From Streptococcus infantarius subsp. infantarius ATCC BAA-102 (GTDB taxonomy: Bacteria; Bacillota; Bacilli; Lactobacillales; Streptococcaceae), in assembly GCF_000154985.1 (NCBI RefSeq), contig NZ_DS572694.1:62001-126000 (forward strand): a stretch of DNA of 64,000 bases, given 5' to 3'. This document shows, piece by piece, positions 1 through 8,133 of the stretch. Position 1 is the stretch's first letter, and every line of letters begins with the position of its first letter. Below the pieces are notes generated by a model. The model ran no database searches. It saw only the letters and a program-made list of their open reading frames with translations, and was not told the DNA's origin. Position numbers and translations under genes: made by a program.

Positions 1-1
1 A

Positions 2-1813
2 GGTAAAACTGTTGGTGTTAAAAACGGTACTGCTGCTCAAGCATTCCTAAAAGAAAACCAAAAGAAATACGGTTATAAAATCAAAACATTTGATACTAGT
101 GACTTGATGAACAATAGCCTAGATGCTGGTTCAGTTTACGCTGCTATGGATGACCAACCTGTTGTCCAATACGCAATCAGTCAAGGTAAAAACTATGCTA
201 TCAATATCGATGGAGAAAAAGTCGGAAGCTTCGCATTTGCTGTTAAAAAAGGAAGCAAATACGAATACCTTATTGATGAATTTAACCACGCATTGGCCGA
301 AATGAAAAAAGATGGTACTTACGATGCTATCATGGCAAAATGGCTTGGTGATTCTGAGAAATCTGATGACAAATCAAGTATTGTTGCATCAAGCAGCCTA
401 AAATTAACTGGAGACGCTTCTGCAAAAGCAACACCTGTTAAATCAACTTACAAAATCGTCATGGATTCTTCATTTGCCCCATTTGAATACCAAAATGACT
501 CAGGTAAATACGAAGGAATCGACGTTGACTTAATTAAAGCTATCGCAGAACAACAAGGTTTCAATATCGAAATCTCAAATCCTGGTTTTGACGCTGCACT
601 TAACGCTGTTCAAGCTAGTCAAGCTGACGGTGTTATGGCAGGTATGTCAATCACTGATGCTCGTAAAGAAATCTTCAATTTCTCAGATCCATATTACACT
701 TCAAACATCTTGCTTGCTGTTAAAAAAGGAAGTTCTGTTAAATCATATGAAGATTTAAACGGCAAAACTGTTGGAGCTAAAAATGGTACATCATCATACA
801 CATGGTTGTCTGAACACGCTGCTCAATACGGCTACACACTTCGTGCTTTCGACGAAGCATCAACTATGTATGATAGTTTGAACTCAGGTTCAATTAACGC
901 TCTTATGGATGATGAAGCCGTACTTCGTTACGCTATCAAACAAGGTCGTAACTTTGAAACACCAGTTGATGGCGAAAAATCTGGTGAATACGGATTTGCT
1001 GTTAACAAAGGTGCTAACCCTGAACTACTTGAAATGTTCAACAATGGTCTTGCAGCACTTGTCAAATCAGGTGAATACGATAAAATCGTAAGCAAATACC
1101 TTGGCTCATCAGACGATAAGAAATCAACTTCATCAAGTGTTGATGAAACAACTATTTGGGGACTTATCAAAAACAACTACTCACAATTGCTTTCAGGTCT
1201 TGGAACAACTCTTAGTCTAACACTAATTTCATTTGCAATTGCTATGGTTATTGGTATCATCTTTGGTATGATGGCCGTTGCTCCAAATAAAGTTCTTCGT
1301 ACAATATCAGCAGTCTTTGTCGATGTTGTTCGTGGTATCCCATTGATGATCGTCGCTGCTTTCATCTTCTGGGGAATTCCAAACCTTATCGAATCAATGA
1401 CAGGTCACCAAAGCCCAATCAATGATTTCCTTGCTGCAACAATCGCACTTTCATTGAACGCTGGTGCTTATATCGCTGAAATTGTTCGTGGTGGTATCGA
1501 AGCAGTTCCTAAAGGACAAATGGAAGCAAGTCGAAGCTTAGGTATCTCATACGGTAAGACAATGAAAAAAGTTATCTTGCCACAAGCCGTTCGCGTGATG
1601 TTGCCAAACTTCATCAACCAATTCGTTATTTCATTGAAAGATACAACTATCGTATCAGCAATTGGTCTTGTTGAACTCTTCCAAACAGGTAAAATCATTA
1701 TCGCTCGTAACTACCAATCATTCCGAATGTACGCTATCTTAGCAATCATCTACCTTGTAATAATCACCCTTTTGACTCGTTTAGCAAAACGTCTAGAAAA
1801 GAGGCTTAAATAA
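2..1813 (+). CDS. glnP: Glutamine-type ABC transporter, fused substrate-binding/permease protein (5' end missing)
   Basis: Import of glutamine or another polar amino acid across the membrane, with the ATPase encoded next. The reading frame is open from the window edge, so the ATG at 104 is internal and the gene is cut at its start. Visible parts in order: the end of one type-3 substrate-binding domain, a serine-rich linker, a second complete substrate-binding domain (from about position 450, starting [15 protein letters not shown]), another linker, then a permease domain of several membrane helices with an EAA-type loop ([20 protein letters not shown]) that docks the ATPase. Tandem binding domains fused to the permease match lactococcal and streptococcal GlnP. 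The exact substrate is inferred from the family. Confidence 0.93.
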   Translation, partial: GKTVGVKNGTAAQAFLKENQKKYGYKIKTFDTSDLMNNSLDAGSVYAAMDDQPVVQYAISQGKNYAINIDGEKVGSFAFAVKKGSKYEYLIDEFNHALAEMKKDGTYDAIMAKWLGDSEKSDDKSSIVASSSLKLTGDASAKATPVKSTYKIVMDSSFAPFEYQNDSGKYEGIDVDLIKAIAEQQGFNIEISNPGFDAALNAVQASQADGVMAGMSITDARKEIFNFSDPYYTSNILLAVKKGSSVKSYEDLNGKTVGAKNGTSSYTWLSEHAAQYGYTLRAFDEASTMYDSLNSGSINALMDDEAVLRYAIKQGRNFETPVDGEKSGEYGFAVNKGANPELLEMFNNGLAALVKSGEYDKIVSKYLGSSDDKKSTSSSVDETTIWGLIKNNYSQLLSGLGTTLSLTLISFAIAMVIGIIFGMMAVAPNKVLRTISAVFVDVVRGIPLMIVAAFIFWGIPNLIESMTGHQSPINDFLAATIALSLNAGAYIAEIVRGGIEAVPKGQMEASRSLGISYGKTMKKVILPQAVRVMLPNFINQFVISLKDTTIVSAIGLVELFQTGKIIIARNYQSFRMYAILAIIYLVIITLLTRLAKRLEKRLK

Positions 1814-2553
1814 TGGCAGAATTAAAAATTGATGTACAAGATTTGCATAAATCTTATGGAGATAATGAAGTCTTAAAAGGAATTACAACACAATTCCACG
1901 AAGGTGATGTTGTCTGCATCATTGGACCTTCTGGTTCTGGTAAATCAACTTTCCTTCGTACGCTTAACCTTCTTGAAACAATCACAAGTGGTAAAGTCAT
2001 TGTCGACGGTTATGAACTATCTGATCCAAATACTGACGTCGATAAAGTTCGTGAAAACATCGGTATGGTATTCCAACACTTCAACCTTTTCCCACACATG
2101 ACTGTTCTTGAAAACATCACTTTCGCTCCTATCGAATTAGGAAAGGAAAGTAAAGAAAATGCTGAAAAACACGCTATGGAACTTCTTGCAAAAGTTGGGC
2201 TTGCTGATAAACGCGATGCCAAACCAGATAGCCTATCTGGTGGTCAAAAACAACGTGTCGCTATCGCACGTAGCTTGGCAATGAATCCTGATATCATGCT
2301 CTTTGACGAACCAACTTCTGCACTTGACCCAGAAATGGTTGGTGACGTTCTTGGTGTTATGAAAGACTTGGCAGAACAAGGCATGACCATGTTAATCGTT
2401 ACCCACGAAATGGGATTTGCTCGTAAAGTTGCCAACCGTGTCATCTTTACAGACGGTGGACAATTTATTGAAGATGGAACACCAGAACAAATCTTCGATA
2501 ACCCTCAACACCCACGTCTAAAAGACTTCTTGAATAAAGTATTGAACGTCTAA
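1813..2553 (+). CDS. glnQ: Polar amino acid ABC transporter ATP-binding protein
   Basis: ATPase that powers the GlnP transporter. The 246 residues contain Walker A (GPSGSGKST), Q-loop ([11 protein letters not shown]), signature LSGGQ, Walker B followed by the catalytic Glu ([11 protein letters not shown]) and the H-loop (VTHEMGFA). The length is usual for the GlnQ/HisP class. The start ATG shares one base with the glnP stop (TAATG), so the two are translationally coupled. A hairpin terminator follows 8 bases downstream. Confidence 0.95.
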   Translation: MAELKIDVQDLHKSYGDNEVLKGITTQFHEGDVVCIIGPSGSGKSTFLRTLNLLETITSGKVIVDGYELSDPNTDVDKVRENIGMVFQHFNLFPHMTVLENITFAPIELGKESKENAEKHAMELLAKVGLADKRDAKPDSLSGGQKQRVAIARSLAMNPDIMLFDEPTSALDPEMVGDVLGVMKDLAEQGMTMLIVTHEMGFARKVANRVIFTDGGQFIEDGTPEQIFDNPQHPRLKDFLNKVLNV

Positions 2554-2560
2554 TAAATCA

Positions 2561-2588
2561 AAAAACTAGGTTTTAAGACCTAGTTTTT
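2561..2588 (+). terminator. Intrinsic terminator of glnPQ
   Basis: An 11-bp stem (AAAAACTAGGT with ACCTAGTTTTT) around a six-base loop ends in a run of T, directly after glnQ. Confidence 0.85.
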
Positions 2589-2589
2589 C

Positions 2590-2860
2590 GATGCCTTCAT
2601 ATTGACCAAATAACAATATTTTCTTTTAACAATCTCTATTAAAACTTTGACTTCCATTTTTGCTTTTGGTAGACTGAAGGTAAGTTATCAAGACAAGCTA
2701 CATAATTAAACTCACCCTAATAGCTTTGGGAATTACCTCACTTATATTGACAGAAAAACTCCTTTTTAGGCGAGATAAGAGCGCTAAGGTAGCAAATCCA
2801 TAACTTTTTTCTGTGTAAAATCAGTAGGTATCTACTGTTTAATATAAGGAGGACTTTGAT
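2590..2860 (+). other. Noncoding gap before rubrerythrin, with a small inverted repeat
   Basis: No open frame of note. Close to the rubrerythrin start is a -10-like TAAAAT (2816-2821), immediately followed by the inverted repeat CAGTAG-GTAT-CTACTG (2822-2837), then the ribosome binding site AAGGAGG. The inverted repeat is placed where an operator or a 5' UTR hairpin would act. I see no PerR consensus and no riboswitch that I recognise. Confidence 0.3.
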
Positions 2861-3397
2861 ATGTCTAAGTATGCTGGTACTCAAACCGAAAAAAATTTAC
2901 AAGCTGCATTTGCTGGTGAATCTCAAGCACGCAACAAGTACACTTTCTTTGCATCAAGAGCCAAAAAAGATGGCTTTGAACAAATCGCAGAACTTTTCTT
3001 GAAGACTGCTGACAACGAAAAAGAACACGCCAAAATGTGGTATAAAGAACTCTTTGGCATTGGTGATACTGCCGAAAACTTGGAAACTGCTGCAGATGGT
3101 AAAAACTACGAATGGACAGATATGTATGTTGAATTCGCCAAAACCGCCGAAAAATAAGGATTCCCTCAACTTGCTAAAAAATTCCTCATGGTCGCTGAAA
3201 TCGAAAAGCACCACGAAGAACGCTATCGTACTCTTCTCAAAAATGTCGAAACTGCTAAACTCTTTGAAAAGAGCGAAGTTAAGATTTGGGAATGTCGCAA
3301 CTGTGGTCACATTATTGTTGGTACAAGAGCACCAAAAGTTTGCCAAGTCTGCGCTCACGCTCAATCTTACTTCGAAGTCCGAGCTGAAAATTATTAA
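2861..3397 (+). pseudogene. Rubrerythrin, interrupted by an in-frame TAA
   Basis: Rubrerythrins are cytosolic non-haem iron peroxidases that protect anaerobes and aerotolerant bacteria from peroxide. The first 98 codons encode the ferritin-like diiron domain (AGESQARNKYTFFA, DNEKEHAKMW). A TAA stop at 3155-3157 interrupts the same frame. Translation without it continues through GFPQLAKKFLMVAEIEKHHEERY, which supplies the remaining helix ligands, and a C-terminal rubredoxin-like knuckle (WECRNCGH, PKVCQVCAH). Both halves are in one frame and well conserved, so a single substitution (for example GAA to TAA) explains the break. A restart at the ATG at 3188 could make only the C-terminal part, which lacks half the diiron site. 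The loss is recent, or it is a sequence error. Confidence 0.9.
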
Positions 3398-3402
3398 TTT
3401 CA

Positions 3403-3432
3403 AAAATCCTCAGCCTTTTGACTGGGGATTTT
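3403..3432 (+). terminator. Terminator after rubrerythrin
   Basis: An 11-bp stem (AAAATCCTCAG with CTGGGGATTTT, one G-T pair) follows the rubrerythrin stop. Confidence 0.7.
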
Positions 3433-3442
3433 CGCATATTCT

Positions 3443-3472
3443 TTGACAAAAATAGCACTCTTTTGCTAAAAT
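3443..3472 (+). promoter_or_regulatory. Promoter of the ABC-F leader
   Basis: TTGACA (3443-3448), 18-bp spacer, TAAAAT (3467-3472). It is followed by a strong Shine-Dalgarno, AGGAGG at 3488-3493, that serves a leader ORF and not the ABC-F gene. Confidence 0.7.
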
Positions 3473-3503
3473 GAAAGCAAATCAAGTAGGAGGAATTTAA
3501 GCA

Positions 3504-3515
3504 ATGAACAACTAA
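3504..3515 (+). CDS. Three-residue leader peptide (MNN)
   Basis: The best Shine-Dalgarno of the locus stands 10 bases ahead of an ATG that reads Met-Asn-Asn and stops. It lies about 110 bases before an intrinsic terminator and an ABC-F gene, the arrangement of ribosome-mediated attenuation known for antibiotic-inducible ABC-F genes. A different frame just after it stays open for more than 50 codons and reads FWYTISGFVFSAVLYSLAYP. The short leader may therefore be a frameshifted remnant of a longer leader peptide. Confidence 0.4.
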   Translation: MNN

Positions 3516-3627
3516 GAACAAAACGTTTTGGTATACCATATCAGGTTTTGTTTTTAGTGCAGTTCTCTATTCTCTTGCTTATCCTTCAGACGTGTTGGGT
3601 ATTTTTAGCGTTGACCATAATGAGATT

Positions 3628-3662
3628 CACACTCTACCTGCTATGGTAGAGTGTGTTTTTTT
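3628..3662 (+). terminator. Attenuator-type terminator upstream of ABC-F
   Basis: A perfect 11-bp stem (CACACTCTACC with GGTAGAGTGTG), six-base loop and seven T. It ends only 15 bases before the ABC-F start, so transcription from the promoter at 3443 must read through it to express the gene. Confidence 0.8.
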
Positions 3663-3677
3663 GAAAGCGAGGATCTT

Positions 3678-5175
3678 ATGCTAGAAATTAATCAGTTATC
3701 CATTCACCATTTCAAGGATTCTAAGCCAATCATTACGGACTTGCATCTCATTGTAAATCCTGGTGAGAAATTAGCCATTATTGGAGAGGAAGGAACAGGA
3801 AAATCAAGCCTACTAAAAACTATCGTATCCCCAAAATTAATTGCAAGCTATGCTGACTATACTGGACAAATTCGTAATCAGTTTTAAAAAAAAACGGATA
3901 CCTTCCACAATTCCTGTCTAAAAATGACCAGACCATCTCTGATTTTCTTTATAAGAATATGGATTATCTTTTCAATTATACAGCTTTTTATCAAATGGCT
4001 GCGCAACTAGGTTTGAATCTTGCTACATTAGAAGAAAAAAATAAACTTTTATCTAGCTTATCAGGCGGTGAGAAACTTAAACTCCAACTGTCTAAATTAA
4101 CTGGACAAGAAGCTGATTTACTCTTATTAGATGAGCCAAGCAGCGATCTTGATATTGACAGTCAAGTAGTCTTAAAAAAATTCATTCAAGAATCTAATAA
4201 GACCATTATTTTTATCTCTCACGATGAAGCTATATTTGAAGATACTGCTACTGCCATCTTACATCTTGAACTTCTTAAGCATCGTCAACTTCCTCGCGCC
4301 AGCTATTTCCAAGGAAAGTACCTAGATTACCTTAAACAACGCCAAAGCACTTATACTAAGCAATTACAAGAAGCCAAAAACGACTATCGCTTAAAGAAAA
4401 AACGAAGATGCAAAAATACCATCGCATCCACCAAGCTGCCCAATATAATGTTAGACACACTCATGACAGCACTCTTGGAAGACTGGCGGCTAAAAAGATG
4501 AAAACTGTTCTTTCACTTGAAAAAAGGTATCAAAAAGAAGATAGCAATCGTGTCGACTTTCCAGAAAACATGGATAACATCGCGCTCTTTTTTAATGATA
4601 TTTCAACACTTGATAAAAACAAGAGAATTCTTTCTTGGAAAAAGCACCAGTTACCAACTGGTCAGAAAATTAATTTAGATATTTTCGGACAAGATAAATT
4701 AGTGATAACAGGTAAAAACGGCATTGGAAAAACAAGATTAATCAAACAGATTTATCACGACCTAAACCAAAATCAGCAACTTTCTATCGGTTACATGCCA
4801 CAAGATTACGACAGTTTCTTTTCAAAAGAGATTTCAACTCTCGAATTTTTAGACGATGTAGCAAATGAGAATACCGCAAGAACCATCCTAGCTTGCCTTC
4901 AATTTACACGAAAAGAAATGGAGCACTCTGCTCTTAACCTATCTGGGGGGCAAAAAGCTAAACTTTTCTTAGCCCACACGGTCCTTTCTAAAAATCAAGT
5001 GATTATTCTTGATGAACCAACACGACATCTTTCACCAACAAGCCAACCGCTTATCCGCGAACTCTTCCTTAATTATCCAGGATGCATAATCAGTGTTTCT
5101 CACGACCAACATTTTATTCAAACCGTTGCAAGAAAGCACTACCGTTTAACTGAAAATTCCTTAGATAGCAACTAA
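3678..5175 (+). pseudogene. ABC-F ATPase (ribosome-protection type) with two frameshifts
   Basis: ABC-F proteins have two ABC domains and no membrane part; they act on the ribosome, often against antibiotics. Three pieces of one protein lie in three frames. Piece 1 (3678-3887) has Walker A (GEEGTGKSS). Piece 2 (about 3884-4400) continues with GYLPQFLSKND, signature LSGGEK, Walker B LLLLDEPSSDLD and ISHDEA. Piece 3 (about 4393-5175) has the second Walker A (GKNGIGKT), GYMPQDYD, LSGGQ, IILDEPTRHLSP and VSHDQHF. Both changes are of the -1 kind and both fall in homopolymers: a T4A9 tract at 3882-3894 and an A-rich run near 4393-4402. About 500 residues would be normal. I cannot assign a resistance class. 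The breaks may be real decay or base-calling errors. Confidence 0.85.
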
Positions 5176-5202
5176 AAAAGCCCAGCCAAAAAGCTGAGCT
5201 CA
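5176..5202 (-). terminator. Terminator of the 60-residue gene
   Basis: On the minus strand AGCTCAGC, five T, then GGCTGGGCT and a T run. The stem has one mismatch. It ends transcripts coming from 5399. Confidence 0.65.
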
Positions 5203-5216
5203 AGTAGGAGTGCAGG

Positions 5217-5399
5217 TTAAGACTCTTGGTCTTCTGCTTCTCCTGCTTTTTCTTTTGCTAATTTTTCACGTTCTAAGCGAAAACATCGATTTGGATTAAG
5301 GGTATTGAAAAGTTCTTCTAGCTTTTCAGCATTCCAAACATCGGCTGCTGATACAAAATTACCATCTTTATCTCTAAAAGATATCGGTTTTTCACCCAT
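5217..5399 (-). CDS. Conserved small streptococcal protein of unknown function
   Basis: Sixty residues, hydrophilic, with no signal peptide or membrane segment. The N-terminal half (PISFRDKDGNFVSAADVWNA) looks folded and the C-terminal third is charged (EREKLAKEKAGEAEDQES). The start has a clear Shine-Dalgarno, GGGAGG, five bases ahead, and a terminator follows, so it is a real single-gene unit. I do not recognise a functional family. Its function is unknown. Confidence 0.75.
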   Translation of the reverse strand: MGEKPISFRDKDGNFVSAADVWNAEKLEELFNTLNPNRCFRLEREKLAKEKAGEAEDQES

Positions 5400-5690
5400 A
5401 AGAACCTCCCGTTAAAAATATCTATAAAACTTATTATTGTTGATAAACACCTGCTACGACATGAGAAAATGGGTTCGACATTAAACCATTTTCAAACTAG
5501 TAAGATGCCTAGGCAACGCTCTATAGAGCTTGCCACAACTGTTAATTAATATACCAATTAGTAATAGCTAACATAACAATCAAACACGTCCTACGAACTT
5601 GGCAAAAAAGATAATTTTTCCTAGAGCTCATTGCTCTTCGTTAAAATTTCTATTTTTGCTTTGCTCGCTTAACGGACTTTGTATCTTATA
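5400..5690 (-). other. Gap with two hairpins, possible leader RNA of the 60-residue gene
   Basis: No ORF. Two hairpins stand close together: GAAAATGG (5465-5472) with CCATTTTC (5486-5493), and GGCAA-c-GCTC (5512-5521) with GAGCTTGCC (5526-5534). Neither is followed by a T run, so they are not terminators. In minus orientation they would lie in the 5' leader of the small gene. Their function is unknown. Confidence 0.35.
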
Positions 5691-7004
5691 TTAATCCACG
5701 AATTCGAATTCGAAGTTACCAATACGAACAATATCTCCGTCTTTAGCACCGCGTTCACGAAGGGCTTCATCGACACCCATACCACGCAATTGACGGGCAA
5801 ATTTCATAACTGATTCGTCACGTTCCATATTTGTCATGACAAAGAGTTTTTCAAGTTTTTCACCTGACAATACCCAAGCAGCATCGTCATCACGTGAAAT
5901 TTCAAACGGACGTTCGTCTGGATCAAATCCGTAGTAAACTTCTTCGTCAATCATGTCATCTTCAGTGTAAAGCAAGAATTCATCAGTCTTGCCAAGCAAC
6001 TCTGCTGTTGCTTCCATCAGATTTTCCAAGCCTTGGTGAGCTAAGCTTGAAATTGGGAAAATCATTGGCATTTCATCGAAATCATCGTAATTTGCTGCCA
6101 ATTTTTCTTTGAAGACTTTCAAGTTTTCTTCTGCTTCTGGCATGTCCATTTTGTTAGCAACGATGATTTGTGGACGTTCCATCAAACGAAGGTTGTAAGT
6201 TTCAAGTTCGTTATTGATTGAAACATAATCTTCGTAAGGGTCACGACCTTCACTTGCTGACATGTCGATAACGTGCAAGATAACACGTGTACGCTCGATG
6301 TGACGAAGGAATTGTGTTCCAAGACCTACACCTTGTGAAGCTCCTTCAATCAATCCTGGAAGGTCAGCCATGGCAAAGCTGTCACCTGATTTTGTGCGAA
6401 CCATACCAAGGTTAGGCACGATTGTTGTAAAGTGATAAGCACCGATTTTGGGCTTAGCAGCTGTAACAACACTTAGTAATGTAGATTTACCAACTGATGG
6501 AAACCCAACCAAACCAACATCGGCCAAGATTTTCAATTCAAGTTGAAGTTCACGTTCTTCACCTGGTTCACCATTTTCGGCAATTTCTGGTGCAGGGTTA
6601 CGTGGTGTCGCAAAGCGGATGTTACCACGTCCACCGCGTCCACCATGAGCCACAACAAATTCTTGACCATTTTCAACAAGGTCAGTGATAACTTTATTTG
6701 TCTCAGCATCACGAACAGTTGTTCCTTGTGGGACACGAACAATAAGGTCTTCTGCACCACGTCCGTGCATTCCTTTTGTCATCCCTTTTTCACCAGATTT
6801 AGCTTTAAAAATACGGTTGTAACGGAAGTCCATCAATGTACGAAGTCCTTCGTCAACTTTAAAGATGACTGAGCCACCTTTACCACCGTCACCTCCCCAA
6901 GGACCGCCATTAGGGACGTATTTTTCACGACGGAAGGCAACCATGCCATCACCACCACGACCAGCTTTAACGCTGATTTTGGCAGTATCTAAAAACATAC
7001 TCAT
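5691..7004 (-). CDS. obgE: Obg-family ribosome-assembly GTPase
   Basis: Essential GTPase that binds the large ribosomal subunit and links its assembly to growth and stress. The 437 residues show the glycine-rich Obg domain ([24 protein letters not shown], residues 1-158), the G domain with G1 [22 protein letters not shown] and SSLAHQG, and the C-terminal OCT domain (to GNFEFEFVD). This is the full usual length for streptococci. A DUF4044 gene lies directly upstream on the same strand. Confidence 0.97.
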   Translation of the reverse strand: MSMFLDTAKISVKAGRGGDGMVAFRREKYVPNGGPWGGDGGKGGSVIFKVDEGLRTLMDFRYNRIFKAKSGEKGMTKGMHGRGAEDLIVRVPQGTTVRDAETNKVITDLVENGQEFVVAHGGRGGRGNIRFATPRNPAPEIAENGEPGEERELQLELKILADVGLVGFPSVGKSTLLSVVTAAKPKIGAYHFTTIVPNLGMVRTKSGDSFAMADLPGLIEGASQGVGLGTQFLRHIERTRVILHVIDMSASEGRDPYEDYVSINNELETYNLRLMERPQIIVANKMDMPEAEENLKVFKEKLAANYDDFDEMPMIFPISSLAHQGLENLMEATAELLGKTDEFLLYTEDDMIDEEVYYGFDPDERPFEISRDDDAAWVLSGEKLEKLFVMTNMERDESVMKFARQLRGMGVDEALRERGAKDGDIVRIGNFEFEFVD

Positions 7005-7067
7005 TATTAATTCCTATTCTTTCATTGTAATAACTGTTGCACTAAAATTGGATGTGCAAAAGCATAA

Positions 7068-7087
7068 AAAAACGCCTCTTCAGCGTT
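7068..7087 (-). terminator. Weak terminator between the DUF4044 gene and obgE
   Basis: On the minus strand AACGC and GCGTT pair around a seven-base loop, followed by seven T. The 5-bp stem is short, so partial read-through into obgE is plausible. Confidence 0.5.
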
Positions 7088-7089
7088 CT

Positions 7090-7218
7090 TTAAATAATTG
7101 AACCAATAGCAGTCGCAATAAGACCACCTACAGTTACTAGAACCATTAAGATAACAACTACTAAAGTCATTTTTTCAAACGCTGTTTTTTTACGTGGTCC
7201 GTTTTCACCAAATGCCAC
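7090..7218 (-). CDS. DUF4044 single-pass membrane protein
   Basis: Forty-two residues starting at GTG: a polar N-terminus (AFGENGPRKKTAFEKM) followed by one membrane helix (TLVVVILMVLVTVGGLIATA). Size and sequence match the DUF4044 family found across streptococci, whose role is unknown. GTG is chosen because it gives the full conserved N-terminus and a GAGGTG-type ribosome binding site stands upstream. It precedes obgE on the same strand, separated by a weak hairpin. Confidence 0.85.
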   Translation of the reverse strand: MAFGENGPRKKTAFEKMTLVVVILMVLVTVGGLIATAIGSII

Positions 7219-7301
7219 CTTAATACACCTCGCTCAATTGATTTTATTACTATTATCTTAACATGATTAGGCTAAATAATCAAATAAGTACTGTAAGAAA
7301 T

Positions 7302-8030
7302 TTACAGCTCAACGTCAAATACTTCTAGTTTCGCTAGCTCTTCTGCTGTCAATCGACGCCACTCACCGAGTGATAAGTTTTCATCCAATTGTAATGGTCC
7401 CATACTCAAACGTTCTAAGTCTGTGACTTCCTTGCCACAAGCTAAAACCATGCGTTTGACTTGGTGAAATTTTCCTTCTTTGATTGTGATAGCAACTAAG
7501 CTTGTCTTTGCAGCTTCATCAATTTCTAAAATCTCTAGCTGCGCTGGTTGACACGTGAAATCTTTCAACTCGATGCCTTTAGCAAAATGCTCGACATCTT
7601 CAGCTGTCATAATCCCAGCTACTTTAGCGCGATAAAGCTTATCAACATGCTTTTTAGGCGAAAGCATGGCATGCGCCAATTTCCCATTATTTGTCAAAAA
7701 CAAAAGCCCGTGAGTATCAATATCTAATCGCCCAACAGGAAAGACTTCTTTATCCCAAGCTGTTTTATCCAACAAATCTAAAACCGTTTTGTGGTGATTA
7801 TCTTCTGTTGCTGAAATCACACCTTTGGGTTTATTTAACATGTAATAGACATATTTTTCATAGGAAAGATTTTCACCTTGACAGACAATTTTGTCTATTT
7901 TCTCATCAATTTGAGTCTTTGGAGAGGTTTCAATTTCACCATTAACAGTTACTTGTTTTTTCTTAAGCAATTGTTTGACATCATTGCGTGAACCGATTCC
8001 AGCCCCTACTAAAAATTTATCTAAACGCAT
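7302..8030 (-). CDS. rsuA: 16S rRNA pseudouridine synthase, RsuA family
   Basis: Converts a specific uridine of small-subunit rRNA (U516 in E. coli) to pseudouridine. An N-terminal S4 RNA-binding domain (MRLDKFLVGAGIGSRNDVKQLLKK) is followed by the catalytic domain with the motif GRLDIDTHGLLFLTN, whose second Asp is the nucleophile, and the family motif EGKFHQVKRM. The 242-residue length is normal. RsuA and RluB/E/F paralogues are hard to separate by eye, so the exact target is inferred. Confidence 0.9.
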   Translation of the reverse strand: MRLDKFLVGAGIGSRNDVKQLLKKKQVTVNGEIETSPKTQIDEKIDKIVCQGENLSYEKYVYYMLNKPKGVISATEDNHHKTVLDLLDKTAWDKEVFPVGRLDIDTHGLLFLTNNGKLAHAMLSPKKHVDKLYRAKVAGIMTAEDVEHFAKGIELKDFTCQPAQLEILEIDEAAKTSLVAITIKEGKFHQVKRMVLACGKEVTDLERLSMGPLQLDENLSLGEWRRLTAEELAKLEVFDVEL

Positions 8031-8084
8031 AATATTCCTTTATCTGATATGATACATTCATTGTACCATTTTTCAGGGCATAAA

Positions 8085-8117
8085 AAAACAAGGCCGAGCA
8101 AGCTCGAACCTTGTTTA
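8085..8117 (-). terminator. Terminator of the first oppA
   Basis: On the minus strand AACAAGG, a 15-base interior that can itself fold (CGAGCTTGCTCG), then CCTTGTT and a T run. It lies 17 bases after the oppA stop. Confidence 0.85.
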
Positions 8118-8133
8118 ATCATCACTTCAAGAT

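Noticed and set aside
2590-2860. A riboswitch or PerR operator upstream of rubrerythrin.
   Set aside because: I could not match any known aptamer core or the PerR consensus; only a 6-bp inverted repeat is visible.
3882-3900. Programmed -1 frameshifting in the T4A9 tract of the ABC-F gene.
   Set aside because: The gene has a second break downstream, the stop TAA comes at the start of the tract without a classic slippery heptamer in phase, and ABC-F genes are not known to need recoding. Mutation or sequencing error is simpler.
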